Assembly: GCF_030503735.1 (NCBI RefSeq)
Contig: NZ_CP073096.1
Coordinates: forward strand, 2,108,001 to 2,172,000
Length of the DNA stretch: 64,000 bases
Direction of reading: 5' to 3'
Source of the DNA: Corynebacterium tuberculostearicum
GTDB lineage: Bacteria; Actinomycetota; Actinomycetes; Mycobacteriales; Mycobacteriaceae
Part shown: piece after piece, positions 9,030 to 18,757 of the stretch
Layout of the letters: each line of letters begins with the position of its first letter
Numbering within the stretch: the stretch's first letter is position 1
Made by a program: the position numbers and the translations under genes
Notes under the pieces: generated by a model
The model's database searches: none
Seen by the model: only the letters and a program-made list of their open reading frames with translations
Told to the model about the DNA's origin: nothing

Positions 9030-10139
9030 ATGAAGATTCTTTTACTATGCTGGCGCGATTCCACCCACCCGCAAGGAGGCGGCTCGGAGCGCTACTTGGA
9101 GCGCGTGGGCGAGTACCTGGCAGCCCAGGGCCACGAGGTGGTCTTTCGCACCTCCAAGCACATGAATGCCGCGCGCCGGGAGGTGCGCGGCGGCGTGCGC
9201 TATAGTCGCGGTGGCGCCAAGTTCGGCGTGTATCCGCGTGCCTGGGCGGCGATGCTGGCCGGCCGCCTGGGGTTGGGCGATCTGCGCGGCGTGGATGCGG
9301 TGATCGATACCCAAAACGGCATCCCTTTCTTTGCCCGTTTGGTATCTGGTGCACCGACGGTGCTGCTTACCCACCACTGTCATCGCGAACAGTGGCCGGT
9401 GGCGGGTCCCGTCTTAGGCCGGCTTGGTTGGTTCCTTGAGTCCCGGGTCGCCCCGCGCGTCTACCGCGGCGCGCCCTATGTCACCGTGTCCGAGGCTTCC
9501 CGCGAGGATTTAGAGGCCTTGGGAATAAGGGGTGCACACATCATTGCCAATGGTCTGGACCCGGTTCCGGACCACGTTCCTTCCCTGGAACGAGAGTCCG
9601 AGGTGCACCTGGTAACGCTTTCGCGCTTGGTGCCTCATAAACAGATTGAGCATGCCATGGATACGGTGGCGCAGACCCCGGGTGCGGTCTTAGACGTCAT
9701 TGGCTCCGGCTGGTGGGAGGCTAATCTGCGCGCCTATGCCGAGGAACATGGTGTAAGCGATCGCGTGCGCTTCCGCGGCCAGGTGACCGAGGACTATAAG
9801 CATGCCTTGCTCGCCCGTGCCGATGCTTTGCTTATGCCCTCGCGCAAAGAGGGGTGGGGATTGGCAGTAATGGAAGCCGCCCAACATGGGGTGCCCACCG
9901 TTGGTTATACGTTTGGCCTGCGTGACAGTGTTATCAACGGCGAGACAGGCATCCTGGTAGAGCGCGAGGAAGACTTCGTGGCGGCTACCAAGCAGCTGCT
10001 TGCCGATGCCCCCTTACGCCGCACCCTCGGCTCCAACGCACGCGATTTTGCCGCTAACTTCTCGTGGGAAAAGACCGGCGAGCAATTCGCGGAATTGCTG
10101 CAAGGGCTAGTAGCGGACAAGCCATCCACAGCGCGGTAA
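9030..10139 (+). CDS. GT4-family glycosyltransferase (Rv0225-like)
   Basis: A 369-aa GT-B enzyme. The N-terminal half has the GGGSERYLERVGEYLAAQGHEV acceptor-side motif and the C-terminal half the nucleotide-sugar site with KEGWGLAVMEAAQHGVP (about 272-289), where the two Glu are the retaining GT4 pair. The sugar donor and acceptor are unknown; the setting in the mycolate/arabinan locus suggests an envelope glycoconjugate. Divergent from the methyltransferase. Its last 86 bp overlap the convergent membrane-protein gene. Confidence 0.85.
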   Translation: MKILLLCWRDSTHPQGGGSERYLERVGEYLAAQGHEVVFRTSKHMNAARREVRGGVRYSRGGAKFGVYPRAWAAMLAGRLGLGDLRGVDAVIDTQNGIPFFARLVSGAPTVLLTHHCHREQWPVAGPVLGRLGWFLESRVAPRVYRGAPYVTVSEASREDLEALGIRGAHIIANGLDPVPDHVPSLERESEVHLVTLSRLVPHKQIEHAMDTVAQTPGAVLDVIGSGWWEANLRAYAEEHGVSDRVRFRGQVTEDYKHALLARADALLMPSRKEGWGLAVMEAAQHGVPTVGYTFGLRDSVINGETGILVEREEDFVAATKQLLADAPLRRTLGSNARDFAANFSWEKTGEQFAELLQGLVADKPSTAR

Positions 10140-11472
10140 GAGCCCACGGAACCTGCGGCCGTGGCGCATCTGTTTCCGCGACTATTGCACCATCGACCAC
10201 GACCACACCGACGCCTATCTGTTCCAAGCGGTCCATATCGTGTGCCTCCCACGCACGCAGCGCCGCCCGGTACTGTGGCGAGGCTTGATCCACCACGGTT
10301 CCGTCCACACTCAATTCCCCCGATTCGACCATAGCGACCGCCTTGGAATAGGGATCTACCGCCACCCCGCCGGGCACCTCCACGAGGTTGGCGCGCTCCG
10401 GAAAGAAGGCCACGCGGCCATCAATCTCGTGCACCAGCTGCTTATCTACTCCCGTATCCCGCGGCGCGAGCACCGCTAGTCGCCCCGGAGCCGGAATCAG
10501 CTGCACGGCCGCGGCCACGGTGGCTAGTGCCGCCGGCAGGTTTGGCAGCGCACCCAGGGAGGCCACATAAAGCGGCAATGCCAACATGGTTAGCTTCCCG
10601 CTATCGCGCAGTAGCGCCGCACCTGGTACGTGATCGATGGACCACACCAACGCGCTCGGAACTAGCCAGAAAAACATCGCGCCGCCAAGGCTAATAGCTG
10701 CGAGTAGGCTCAGCCGAACGGGAACCCGCCACGCCCCGAGCAGGGCGATGATCGCCACGATGACACCGCATACCGCGAACCCGATGGCTGCCTCTGCATT
10801 CCAGATGCCACCCAGGCGCAGCAACGCGCCCCCGGTGCCGACGTGCTCTTCGGCTCGCGGGGCAAACGCGGCCACCGCCGCAGCAGTATCGCCGGGTGCA
10901 GCGGGATAGAACATACCTGGAATGGCCCACGGCAAGCACAGGACCACGCCGCCGAGAGCCACCCGCTTGCGGCAGGTTATCGCCGCGGTCACCACAGCAA
11001 AGAGTCCACCCGTAGGGGTAAATGAAGCACCCCACATAGCAAGCCACGCCACCCAGCTGTGTCGCTTTCCGGCCCATGCGATGACCGGTAGCAGCCACGC
11101 GGCCACCGCAAGCGACCACTGGCCTTGGAGGAGGCGCTCAATGACGAAAGGGTTGGCCACCGCCACCGCCATCGCGCTCACCGCGGAGGCCGTGGAGCGC
11201 GCCCAGCGCGCCGCGGTGAGCGCGGTGGACGCGGCGGCGGCAAAAATCAACACCCTTGCCGCCCACGCACCGCCTACCAGAGCCAAGAAACCGTCTTGGG
11301 GAGCGTTGCGGGCGGGTAAGCTCCCTCCGCCAAAGGCGGAGGGAGAAAGCGCCGGATGGTCAAGCAGCGCCATATCGCGCCACAGTAACTCACCGGGCAG
11401 GGCGAAGGGCCAGCACACCGCGGCCACGAGGGCAGTGCCCCAGGCGAAGAGTAAAAGACGCCTAGCCTTCAC
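10054..11472 (-). CDS. Polytopic membrane protein of the mycolate locus (Rv0226c-like)
   Basis: A protein of about 472 aa with some 10-12 hydrophobic segments, rich in Ala, Trp and Val, and a short polar C-terminal domain. It sits where Rv0226c sits in mycobacteria, between the glycosyltransferase and the DUF3068 gene, and resembles GT-C-like or MFS-like membrane proteins without a clear catalytic motif. The GTG at 11472 (VKARRLLLFAWG) is preferred to an ATG at 11523, which would put 62 bp inside the upstream gene and add an unlikely Cys-rich leader. The overlap with the upstream gene is then 11 bp. Function unknown; envelope assembly inferred. Confidence 0.75.
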   Translation of the reverse strand: MKARRLLLFAWGTALVAAVCWPFALPGELLWRDMALLDHPALSPSAFGGGSLPARNAPQDGFLALVGGAWAARVLIFAAAASTALTAARWARSTASAVSAMAVAVANPFVIERLLQGQWSLAVAAWLLPVIAWAGKRHSWVAWLAMWGASFTPTGGLFAVVTAAITCRKRVALGGVVLCLPWAIPGMFYPAAPGDTAAAVAAFAPRAEEHVGTGGALLRLGGIWNAEAAIGFAVCGVIVAIIALLGAWRVPVRLSLLAAISLGGAMFFWLVPSALVWSIDHVPGAALLRDSGKLTMLALPLYVASLGALPNLPAALATVAAAVQLIPAPGRLAVLAPRDTGVDKQLVHEIDGRVAFFPERANLVEVPGGVAVDPYSKAVAMVESGELSVDGTVVDQASPQYRAALRAWEAHDMDRLEQIGVGVVVVDGAIVAETDAPRPQVPWALTALWMACPLLALAAIPRIARRSFPTRS

Positions 11473-12616
11473 GATGGCGGCGCATGTACATATAGGCGGC
11501 ACAGAGCAATAGGCCAACGCCAATGGCCTTGCCGGCCCAGCCGACCACCATTAAGGCACGAATGGTCCGGATGACCGGGCGCACCTCATCGAGTCGCTCC
11601 TCGCGGGTTTCATCGGACCAGCGCATATCGGCGGCGAAGATGGAACGATCCTCAGTATCGTTATTCGCCACCATGGTGCCGGCCTGCTTTTCGTCCGCCG
11701 CAAAGAAGATTTTGATGTTCTCGCGCAGATCTACCAGGGTGCCGGTGGTGGGTTCTACGGAGATATCGCGGCCGATGGTGTAGAACGGCTCCACTGTGAC
11801 CCGGTCATCGGGATCCAAGCCGAGGAGTTCGCGCGAATCTTCGTCGTAGAAGCGCTTCGCCGGCCCAGAGATGCGGAAGTCCTTAGCTACTAGTTGCTTA
11901 TTGCCGTTTCCGGTATCGACCTCGGTGGTGATGTTTTTGCGCATATCAGCCAAGGAAGTGGGCTGGATGTCGTGGTGGAAAGAATAGGTGGGGATACCAT
12001 CGAGCGTTTCCGTCGTGGTGAAGTCTACCGGTGTGGAGAATTGCGTCGCGAGGTCGAAAAAGGGGTAGGAGCGCTGTTCGGTTCCGGAGGGAAAGAAGTA
12101 GTTGATTCCATCTCGCTCGAAATCGGTACGTGCCATGCCCGTATCTAATGCCGGCAGGATGAATTCCCACTTATCCTTCGGGGCAGCTACCGGGTAGGTG
12201 GATTCGCGGTTCAACACGGAGTGCTCGGTGATTTGGGCGAGGGGAGTATCGCCGGCGAGCAGGCGAGATAGGGAATCGGATTGTGCGAGCGCATCATCTT
12301 CTGCTACTTCAGAGGTAGTGGTGTTGCGCTCGACAGTGAGAAGGTCATTGTGCAGGTAGCACCAGATGGGTGCCTTCTTTTCCTGACACTGTGGGTCTTG
12401 GCTATCGCCAGTGGCTTTGGCGCCGGCGATGAACTCGGGCGCTTCCATCCACACGCCGGCAGACGGCGCGGTGACTGTATTGATGTTTTGGTCGAAGGCG
12501 AGCGGGCGAGTCTGATTGTTATACAGCGGCGGCACTACGGTGCCCAGCACTAAGAAAATAACGGCGGCAATGACAACCCACGCCAGTGGCGAGCGTGGCC
12601 AAAGGTAGCGTTTCAT
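11462..12616 (-). CDS. DUF3068 membrane-anchored protein (Rv0227c-like)
   Basis: A 384-aa protein with an N-terminal helix (about 12-30), a single large extracytoplasmic domain of about 310 residues, and a C-terminal helix (about 350-372) followed by a basic tail RRHREG. This is the DUF3068 plan. Homologues lie next to the mycolate genes throughout Corynebacteriales. The exact role is unknown. It is co-transcribed with the polytopic protein (11-bp overlap) and starts close to the divergent acyltransferase. Confidence 0.83.
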   Translation of the reverse strand: MKRYLWPRSPLAWVVIAAVIFLVLGTVVPPLYNNQTRPLAFDQNINTVTAPSAGVWMEAPEFIAGAKATGDSQDPQCQEKKAPIWCYLHNDLLTVERNTTTSEVAEDDALAQSDSLSRLLAGDTPLAQITEHSVLNRESTYPVAAPKDKWEFILPALDTGMARTDFERDGINYFFPSGTEQRSYPFFDLATQFSTPVDFTTTETLDGIPTYSFHHDIQPTSLADMRKNITTEVDTGNGNKQLVAKDFRISGPAKRFYDEDSRELLGLDPDDRVTVEPFYTIGRDISVEPTTGTLVDLRENIKIFFAADEKQAGTMVANNDTEDRSIFAADMRWSDETREERLDEVRPVIRTIRALMVVGWAGKAIGVGLLLCAAYMYMRRHREG

Positions 12617-12667
12617 TGCAGTAATATGTCCAATCAGTTTCAGGTCGATCCGGGGTTAGGAGCAAGC

Positions 12668-13786
12668 GTGCAGCCGCAGGCATCTGTGAAAAGCGTACCC
12701 CAGCATCTGCCGGAGCTAGACGGTCTACGCGCGGTCGCCTCCCTTGGAATCATTGTCACCCACGTGTCTTTTCAGACCGGAACCGGGTGGGGCTTTGCGG
12801 GGCGCTTCGACTATTTTGTCGCCGTTTTCTTTGCCCTCAGTGCCTTCCTGCTGTGGCGCCGCCGCGGCCTGCACACCTTATCCGGCTACGCGCGCTCGCG
12901 CGTGGCGCGCCTTTTGCCGGCCTATTATGCCTGCGTGGTGGCGGTGATGCTCCTGCTTCCCGACGCCCACTCGCTCACCCTTACCCAGCTGTTTAGCAAC
13001 CTCACTTCCACCCAGATTTATGTGGTGGACGGGTTAGCACCGGGGCTTACCCACCTGTGGTCGCTATGCGTGGAGTTTTTCTTCTACCTTGCCTTGCCTT
13101 TGCTGGTGTGGATTCTTGGGGCGCTACCGCGGCGTTGGCGGATAGCAGTCATCGTGCTGGGCGGAGTGGTCAGCTGGGCTTGGGGATTTGTTCCTTTTGT
13201 GGCCGATTACACCAAGGATCAGGTCAATTCCCAGATTTGGCCGCCAGCGTACGCCTCGTGGTTTGCCGTAGGAATGGTGGCCGCCGAATGCGAAGAAGCC
13301 GGAATCGGCCGGCGCGTACAGCGCGTGCTGCAACCACGCTGGGCATGGTGGCTTGCGGCCGTGGTCGTGCTGTGGGTTGCTAGCCGTGAGTGGTTTGGGC
13401 CGCAGGGGCTTATTCATCCAGAACCGGGTGAATTTTCCCGCCGCATCATTGCGGGTGCGGCCTTTGCCGCAGTCGTGGTGGTTCCGGTAGCGCTTGCCCC
13501 ACGGGATAAGTCCTGGCTGACCAGCCCGCTTATGCAGGCGCTGGGCGCGTGGTCTTATTCCATCTTCTTGTGGCATGTGGCCATCTTGGGGCTAGCTTTT
13601 CCCCTTACCGGGGTGCCGCTGTTTAGCGGGAAACCCCTGGACTTTTGGGTCATTTTAGCCGTGACGGTGGTGGGCACCGTGGTGGTCTCGGCCGTGAGCT
13701 ATACGCTCATCGAGCGTCCCGGCCGGGATCTTCTCCTTGGTCGGTGGCGAAAAGACAGGCCACGCCCGCGGCACACAAGCAGCTAA
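12668..13786 (+). CDS. Acyltransferase-3 membrane protein (TmaT/Rv0228-like)
   Basis: A 372-aa protein with about 10 helices and the acyltransferase-3 signature LPELDGLRAVASLGIIVTHV near the N-terminus (His in TH is the likely catalytic residue) and HLWSLCVEFFFY at about 135. The C. glutamicum homologue TmaT acetylates trehalose monomycolate before MmpL export; assignment is by family and locus. The GTG at 12668 has TTAGGAG 5 bp upstream; the ATG at 12626 would lie only 9 bp from the divergent start and has no site. The 3' end overlaps the convergent AftD-like gene by 80 bp. Confidence 0.82.
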   Translation: MQPQASVKSVPQHLPELDGLRAVASLGIIVTHVSFQTGTGWGFAGRFDYFVAVFFALSAFLLWRRRGLHTLSGYARSRVARLLPAYYACVVAVMLLLPDAHSLTLTQLFSNLTSTQIYVVDGLAPGLTHLWSLCVEFFFYLALPLLVWILGALPRRWRIAVIVLGGVVSWAWGFVPFVADYTKDQVNSQIWPPAYASWFAVGMVAAECEEAGIGRRVQRVLQPRWAWWLAAVVVLWVASREWFGPQGLIHPEPGEFSRRIIAGAAFAAVVVVPVALAPRDKSWLTSPLMQALGAWSYSIFLWHVAILGLAFPLTGVPLFSGKPLDFWVILAVTVVGTVVVSAVSYTLIERPGRDLLLGRWRKDRPRPRHTSS

Positions 13787-16775
13787 GCAGGAGCGAATCG
13801 CCCGCATAGGATCCCGATGTCCATGGCGCGCGGGCGAGGATAGCCCCGGCCGCGGCGACTACACCGGGTGCGAGGTAGGCGCGCGGGCTGGTGGTCCAGC
13901 GCAGCACTAACCAAGCGGAAACGGCCGCGACCGCGGCCGGCCAGCCAGTCAGGGCCAGCGCGCCGAGTGCGACCACGGCCGAGGCAGCGCCGCCGCGCGG
14001 CGCGCGCCAAGTGGGCCGGGACGGGCGGCGTCCGGCCGCCAGGATGCACAGGCCGAGGGCAAGTAACCCCAGCGCACCGCCGAAGAGGAGGGTGGCGCGG
14101 TAAACCGGTTGGGCGCTAAAGGTCATGCGGAAGTCGCCGGAGCGGCCGGACGGAACGACGAAAGCTTGGGTCGCGGCATCGATCTCGCGCGAGGCGAGCT
14201 CTTCCTCGCCCAAATATCCGCGCAGGCCCTTATTGAAGGCGCGACCGGTGACCAGGAGACGATCTTCGTCAGAGGCCTCGATCGAGTACCCGGTGGGCTC
14301 GGAGGAGCCCGCAGGTTGCCACCCCACCTCGCGCAGGCTTACCCACGGCCCAGTGGTGCGCACGCGGTGCGTGCCAGGAGTAAGGGTGAGGGAATCGCCG
14401 GGGGAGTAGCGGTGGGCGTCGATAAGCACAGGCTTGGTGGAATTCACCGTCACCCGCATCGGGCGCGGTGCCGTGAAATCGCGGATGAGCACGCCAGTAT
14501 CCTGCAGCATTTGCTGGAAAAAGAATTGGTGCACGTCAGGGGAGGTATCCGGGACGGTCACCACGCGCTCGACCGGCTGGCCTTCTACCTTTAACTCCGC
14601 GATGCCGGTGCGGTGGGATAGCTCCACGCGGATGGCCTCGGTATCGCCGCCGGGAACGCGGACTTCCTGCGAGCGGAAGGGCTGCAAGTCCACGTCTACG
14701 GCCGCGCTGCCAGAGCGCACGGTAATCGTGGTGGCGCTGGTGGCCATGAGCTTGAGTCGTGGCTGGGTGAAAGAACCGCGCAGTTCAATCCACCCGGTAT
14801 CATCGCCCGGCGCGGGCCACCAGGCGGTGGAGTTCTCCCCGTCCACGGCGGCCGTGGCGGACTTTTTCGGCTGGGCTCCGCCAAAGGCCGTGGCATCGGC
14901 AGCCGAGGAGGAGACCGCCACGGAACCGCCGTGGGTTTCCACCTGGGTAAGGGGCCCAGCGGAGGGATAATCGCGCAGGCGGTTATTCACGTGGCTGGGA
15001 TCGTCCGCGGCCAGGGGCGCGGAGATAGGGCCATCGAGGGTGCCGTAGTTGCGGTCTGTGAGCGTCGGGGTATCGGTGACGATATCGGCGTCGCGATCGA
15101 CGAGCTGTCGGGTGGTGGGGGTGGAATGGGCATCGAGAAGCGCCAAGGCTTCCCCGCCGCCGGCCACGCGCACTGGGTCCGTGGGTCCTAAGGACATGCC
15201 GGTGTGGTTGAGCAGGATGACATCGACCTCGCCGAAGCGATGGACCTCGCCGCCAAACTCGCTGGCTAGGGCATCGTCCTCCCCGGTGAAGAGATCGTGG
15301 CGCACCATGACCGCACCGATGCCCAAGCGCTGAAGGGAGCGCACGCCGGTGGCTGGGTCCTCCTTGAGCGCGGACATTACGCCGTCGAGCCCGCGGATTG
15401 CTTCTGGGGGCACAAGTGGAATGGCATCGCGCACGGCCCAGGGGACATCGAGCAGCGGCTGAGCCGGCTCGTCGCGCGTCCATCCCCAGGTCTGCCGGGC
15501 AAAGGACGCCTCTGGGTAGATAAGGGTGCGGGTATCGGCAGCATGGGTATTGATAAAGTCCGTTGCCTCCTGCCAATAGGACGGCACCTCCTTATAGGCA
15601 CCCAGCGGCAGCAAGCGCTGTGACCACGCCGGGGAAACCACCGCGATGCACAACAGCAGCGTCAGTGCGCCGAGCGTCTGCTTCTTGCTGGGGTGCAAGC
15701 TTCTTGGCAGCGGCAGGTTCGCGCAGGCGCGCGCCACGCCCAGAAGCAGGGGGATGCGCACCAGCGGATCGAATTTATGCAGGTTGCGCAGCGCGGCCAG
15801 CGGTCCATCGAGCGCATCGAGGTACCACGCCACCTGGCAGCCAAGCACCGCGATGCCCACCACCAGCATGACGGACCACACGCGCGGCAGCTTGGTGAGC
15901 CCGTAAATGCCCACGGCCGCGATGCCCATGGTGACCAGCACGAAGAAGGACTCGGTGGCTAGCTCGTAGCCGGCCACGCGCTCGGTATCAACGAACGGCG
16001 TCCAACTCGTGGTTCCGCGCAGAATCTCTGGCAGGTTAAGCCAGCGCGTGGTCACGCGGGCGGATTCGATGAATTCCGTAAACGGCGGGGCATAGCGGCC
16101 AAGCACGATAAGGGGACCGATCCACCACGCCGATACTGCCAGGCAGCCTAAGAGCCAGGCCGCGCCGGGCTTGAATGCACGGCGGTAGAGCAGGATTACT
16201 GCGGCCGGGATACACGCCGCGATGGTGGCGGTGGCATTGACCGCACCCATCAGCGCCACGGGGATGGTGGCCGCGGCGGCATCGCGCCAGGTGAGCTTGA
16301 TATTGAGGAAGGGCAGGATAACCCAGGGAGCGAGCATGACCGGCCAGGTCTCAGAAGAAATGGCGGTCAGGGTAGAAAGCGCGCGAGGCGAGAGCGCGTA
16401 GAGCATCGCCGCAACCCAGACCCACCAGCTACGCAGGCCCACCTTGCAAGCGAGCTTATGGAAGCCGATGAAGCCGACGCTTAAGACCAGCAGCCACCAC
16501 AGGCGCTGGGCCACCCAATCGGGCAGGGGCTGGGTTAAAACGAAGAATGGGCCCTGGGGAAAGAGGTAGCCATAGGCCTGATTTTGCAGCTGTCCCAGGG
16601 TAAAGGTGTCCGTATAGGCGCTTAGCGCTCCGCGGAGAAAGTGCAGCGGATCGGCCGCCAGATCATGCTTGGTATCGGCGGCCGTCAACCCCCACGGCTG
16701 CACGAGAAGGATGAGCGCTAGGGCAAAAATCCCCAGCGGGTAGGGGCGGGCAAGCCGCCCGCGGAGGGTACGCAC
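13707..16775 (-). CDS. aftD: Alpha-(1->3)-arabinofuranosyltransferase, AftD-like
   Basis: A 1022-aa GT-C enzyme. The N-terminal 400 residues contain about 11 helices, with the periplasmic loop after helix 1 containing the Asp pair typical of GT-C catalysis (TAADTKHDL). The middle and C-terminal part is a long extracytoplasmic region with beta-rich carbohydrate-binding-like modules, followed by more helices. It should add arabinofuranose from decaprenyl-phospho-arabinose to arabinogalactan or lipoarabinomannan. It is shorter than mycobacterial AftD (about 1400 aa), as expected for corynebacteria. It begins 2 bp after the small DUF2613 gene. Confidence 0.85.
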   Translation of the reverse strand: MRTLRGRLARPYPLGIFALALILLVQPWGLTAADTKHDLAADPLHFLRGALSAYTDTFTLGQLQNQAYGYLFPQGPFFVLTQPLPDWVAQRLWWLLVLSVGFIGFHKLACKVGLRSWWVWVAAMLYALSPRALSTLTAISSETWPVMLAPWVILPFLNIKLTWRDAAAATIPVALMGAVNATATIAACIPAAVILLYRRAFKPGAAWLLGCLAVSAWWIGPLIVLGRYAPPFTEFIESARVTTRWLNLPEILRGTTSWTPFVDTERVAGYELATESFFVLVTMGIAAVGIYGLTKLPRVWSVMLVVGIAVLGCQVAWYLDALDGPLAALRNLHKFDPLVRIPLLLGVARACANLPLPRSLHPSKKQTLGALTLLLCIAVVSPAWSQRLLPLGAYKEVPSYWQEATDFINTHAADTRTLIYPEASFARQTWGWTRDEPAQPLLDVPWAVRDAIPLVPPEAIRGLDGVMSALKEDPATGVRSLQRLGIGAVMVRHDLFTGEDDALASEFGGEVHRFGEVDVILLNHTGMSLGPTDPVRVAGGGEALALLDAHSTPTTRQLVDRDADIVTDTPTLTDRNYGTLDGPISAPLAADDPSHVNNRLRDYPSAGPLTQVETHGGSVAVSSSAADATAFGGAQPKKSATAAVDGENSTAWWPAPGDDTGWIELRGSFTQPRLKLMATSATTITVRSGSAAVDVDLQPFRSQEVRVPGGDTEAIRVELSHRTGIAELKVEGQPVERVVTVPDTSPDVHQFFFQQMLQDTGVLIRDFTAPRPMRVTVNSTKPVLIDAHRYSPGDSLTLTPGTHRVRTTGPWVSLREVGWQPAGSSEPTGYSIEASDEDRLLVTGRAFNKGLRGYLGEEELASREIDAATQAFVVPSGRSGDFRMTFSAQPVYRATLLFGGALGLLALGLCILAAGRRPSRPTWRAPRGGAASAVVALGALALTGWPAAVAAVSAWLVLRWTTSPRAYLAPGVVAAAGAILARAPWTSGSYAGDSLLLSCLCAAGVACLFATDQGEDPGRDAR

Positions 16776-16777
16776 AC

Positions 16778-16975
16778 CTAGTTGCGGGATCCGTACTCAG
16801 GGCCGCCCAAAACCGCATCGGAGGCAGAAACTGCATTGCCTTCCGGCACGGTATCGGTGCCGGAGAACTGAGCGATGCCGATGATGGTGATGACGCCGAG
16901 CGCGATGCCCACAACAGCGCTACCGATGGCAGGGCCAAGGGTGCGCTTGTTCAAAGAATCGGTTTCCAGAGCCAT
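16778..16975 (-). CDS. Small DUF2613 membrane protein (Rv0236A-like)
   Basis: A 65-aa protein with one helix (about 16-37, VVGIALGVITIIGIAQFSG) and a short external tail ending YGSRN. Such proteins are found just upstream of aftD in mycobacteria and corynebacteria. Coupled to aftD by a 2-bp gap. Role unknown; a small partner of AftD is plausible. Confidence 0.8.
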   Translation of the reverse strand: MALETDSLNKRTLGPAIGSAVVGIALGVITIIGIAQFSGTDTVPEGNAVSASDAVLGGPEYGSRN

Positions 16976-16997
16976 GGCTAAAGATATTAGCAGCTAT

Positions 16998-17504
16998 TTA
17001 GAAGTATTCGGCCTCATCGTCGTCCGCGTCATCTTCGTTTTCCTGCGGCACGATAAAGACGGGGAGGCCGGCATTGCGCACAATCTGGTCGGCGGTGGAG
17101 TTGGTCCACCAGGCGCGGAAACCGGTCAGGGCGCGGGTGCCGGTGACGATGACGTCCACGTCCAGCTCGTGTGCGGCATCAATGATGGCGGAGGAAATGG
17201 TGGTAGCGGATTCCACCAGGTGGGCGCGGCCGGCTAGGCCCAAGCTTTCGGCCAGCTCGATACCTTGGCGACAAATCTTCAGCGCCTCTTCATAGGCCGG
17301 ATCCTCCTCGACGCCGTCCGGGGAGACGGTGGACTGGTGCATTCCGGTGCGACTGACAGCGCGGGCGGTCTGCCGGGCTACCGGCTCCCAGGCGGTGAGG
17401 ATTTCCACCGTGGTGGGGCGCAGCAGCTGGGCCGCGTACTCAAGGGCGCGGCCGGCTCGTTCGGTGCCATCGTAGGCAATTAGCATTGTCTCGCCGTTAC
17501 TCAT
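16998..17504 (-). CDS. Universal stress protein family protein
   Basis: A 168-aa UspA-fold protein: N-terminal MLIAYDGTERAGRALEYAA and C-terminal DVDVIVTGTRALTGFRAWWTNSTADQIVRN. The second motif departs from the ATP-binding consensus G-2X-G-9X-G(S/T) in the middle, so nucleotide binding is uncertain. The acidic tail EDDADDDEAEYF is distinctive. Divergent from the GH3 lipoprotein gene. Confidence 0.88.
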   Translation of the reverse strand: MSNGETMLIAYDGTERAGRALEYAAQLLRPTTVEILTAWEPVARQTARAVSRTGMHQSTVSPDGVEEDPAYEEALKICRQGIELAESLGLAGRAHLVESATTISSAIIDAAHELDVDVIVTGTRALTGFRAWWTNSTADQIVRNAGLPVFIVPQENEDDADDDEAEYF

Positions 17505-17562
17505 GTCACTAGTCTACCCACCGCTTACGACAGAACGCGAGGAATATTGCACACTAGAAGGC

Positions 17563-18723
17563 ATGAAAACTCCGCGCATTCTCGCCAGCCTCGCCCTCGT
17601 GACGGCCCTGGGCGCCTGCTCCACCTCCGACCAAGAAGGCAACGAGAGCCAGGACTCCACCACCGCGGCCGCGTCGAGCTCAACTTCCGCGACGCACGAG
17701 ACGCAAGAAGAAACGTCGCAGGAAGAAACCCCGCAGCAGGACATCCGCGCCATGGCTGCTTCCGTGCTGATGCCCCCAGTCACCAATTACGACGATGCTA
17801 AGGCCAAGTTGGATGCCGGAGTGGGCGGAATCTTTATTCCTAGCTGGGCGGATCCAAACCTGCTGCAAGAAGAGGGCCGCGATATTAACGCCCTGCGTCA
17901 GGAAGTAGGACGTGACTTTGAGGTCTCTATCGATTTTGAGGGCGGGCGCGTGCAACGTTTCTCGGAGATTTTGGGCGAGTATCCCGCACCACAACAGATG
18001 GCGGTCGAGCGCTCTCCGCAAGAAGTGGAGGAGCTCGCGCACGAGATTGGCACGAGCCTCAAGGCGCATGGCATTAACGTGGACTTCGCGCCGGTGCTCG
18101 ACGTCGATGGCAACGGCTTGGAAGTTGTGGGCGATCGTTCTTTTTCCACCGATCCGGCCCAAGCGGGCGAGTATGGCGCGGCCTTTGCACGTGGGTTGGA
18201 TTCGGCCGGGGTCAAGGCCGTATTCAAGCATTTCCCGGGACACGGCCGTGCTTCTGGCGATACCCACCTTGCCGAGGCCGTCACCCCGCCGCTAGAAGAA
18301 CTAGAAGGCCACGAGTTCATTCCCTTTAAGACTGCTCTTCCCCAAGCGCCTAATGCCGCCCTCATGATGGGGCACCTTGCCGTACCCGGCCTCGGCGATG
18401 GCCAGACGCCTGCATCCATGCTGCCGGAGGCTTATGGCTTGGCCCGCGATGCTTTGCGCTACGAAGGCGCTATCTATACGGATGATATTGGCGGTATGAA
18501 GGCAATTGCGGATTCGCTCCCGCTTGCCGACGCCGTCGTGACCTCCCTCAATGCCGGCGCCGATATGCCCCTGTGGTCCACCGATGGCGACATTAACGCG
18601 GTGATCGACGCCGTCGTCGGCGCCGTCAACGAGGGGCGCCTGCCACTCGAACGCCTTGAGGACGCGGCCCGCCATGTTAGCGTTCCACCTTCCGATGCTG
18701 TACCCGAGGCTGCACACGACTAG
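17563..18723 (+). CDS. GH3 family beta-N-acetylhexosaminidase lipoprotein
   Basis: A 386-aa exported enzyme. The signal peptide ends in the lipobox LGAC (Cys20 or so), so it is membrane-anchored, followed by a Ser/Thr/Glu-rich linker (about 22-55). The NagZ-type motif KHFPGHG starts near residue 222, and the catalytic Asp of YTDDIGGMKAI lies at about 307. It probably trims N-acetylglucosamine from peptidoglycan fragments outside the membrane. The start at 17563 has AGAAGG upstream and gives a complete signal peptide; the earlier ATG at 17503 does not. Confidence 0.88.
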   Translation: MKTPRILASLALVTALGACSTSDQEGNESQDSTTAAASSSTSATHETQEETSQEETPQQDIRAMAASVLMPPVTNYDDAKAKLDAGVGGIFIPSWADPNLLQEEGRDINALRQEVGRDFEVSIDFEGGRVQRFSEILGEYPAPQQMAVERSPQEVEELAHEIGTSLKAHGINVDFAPVLDVDGNGLEVVGDRSFSTDPAQAGEYGAAFARGLDSAGVKAVFKHFPGHGRASGDTHLAEAVTPPLEELEGHEFIPFKTALPQAPNAALMMGHLAVPGLGDGQTPASMLPEAYGLARDALRYEGAIYTDDIGGMKAIADSLPLADAVVTSLNAGADMPLWSTDGDINAVIDAVVGAVNEGRLPLERLEDAARHVSVPPSDAVPEAAHD

Positions 18724-18757
18724 GAAAAGTGCTACTAAAACCGTTAACCTTTAAGGC

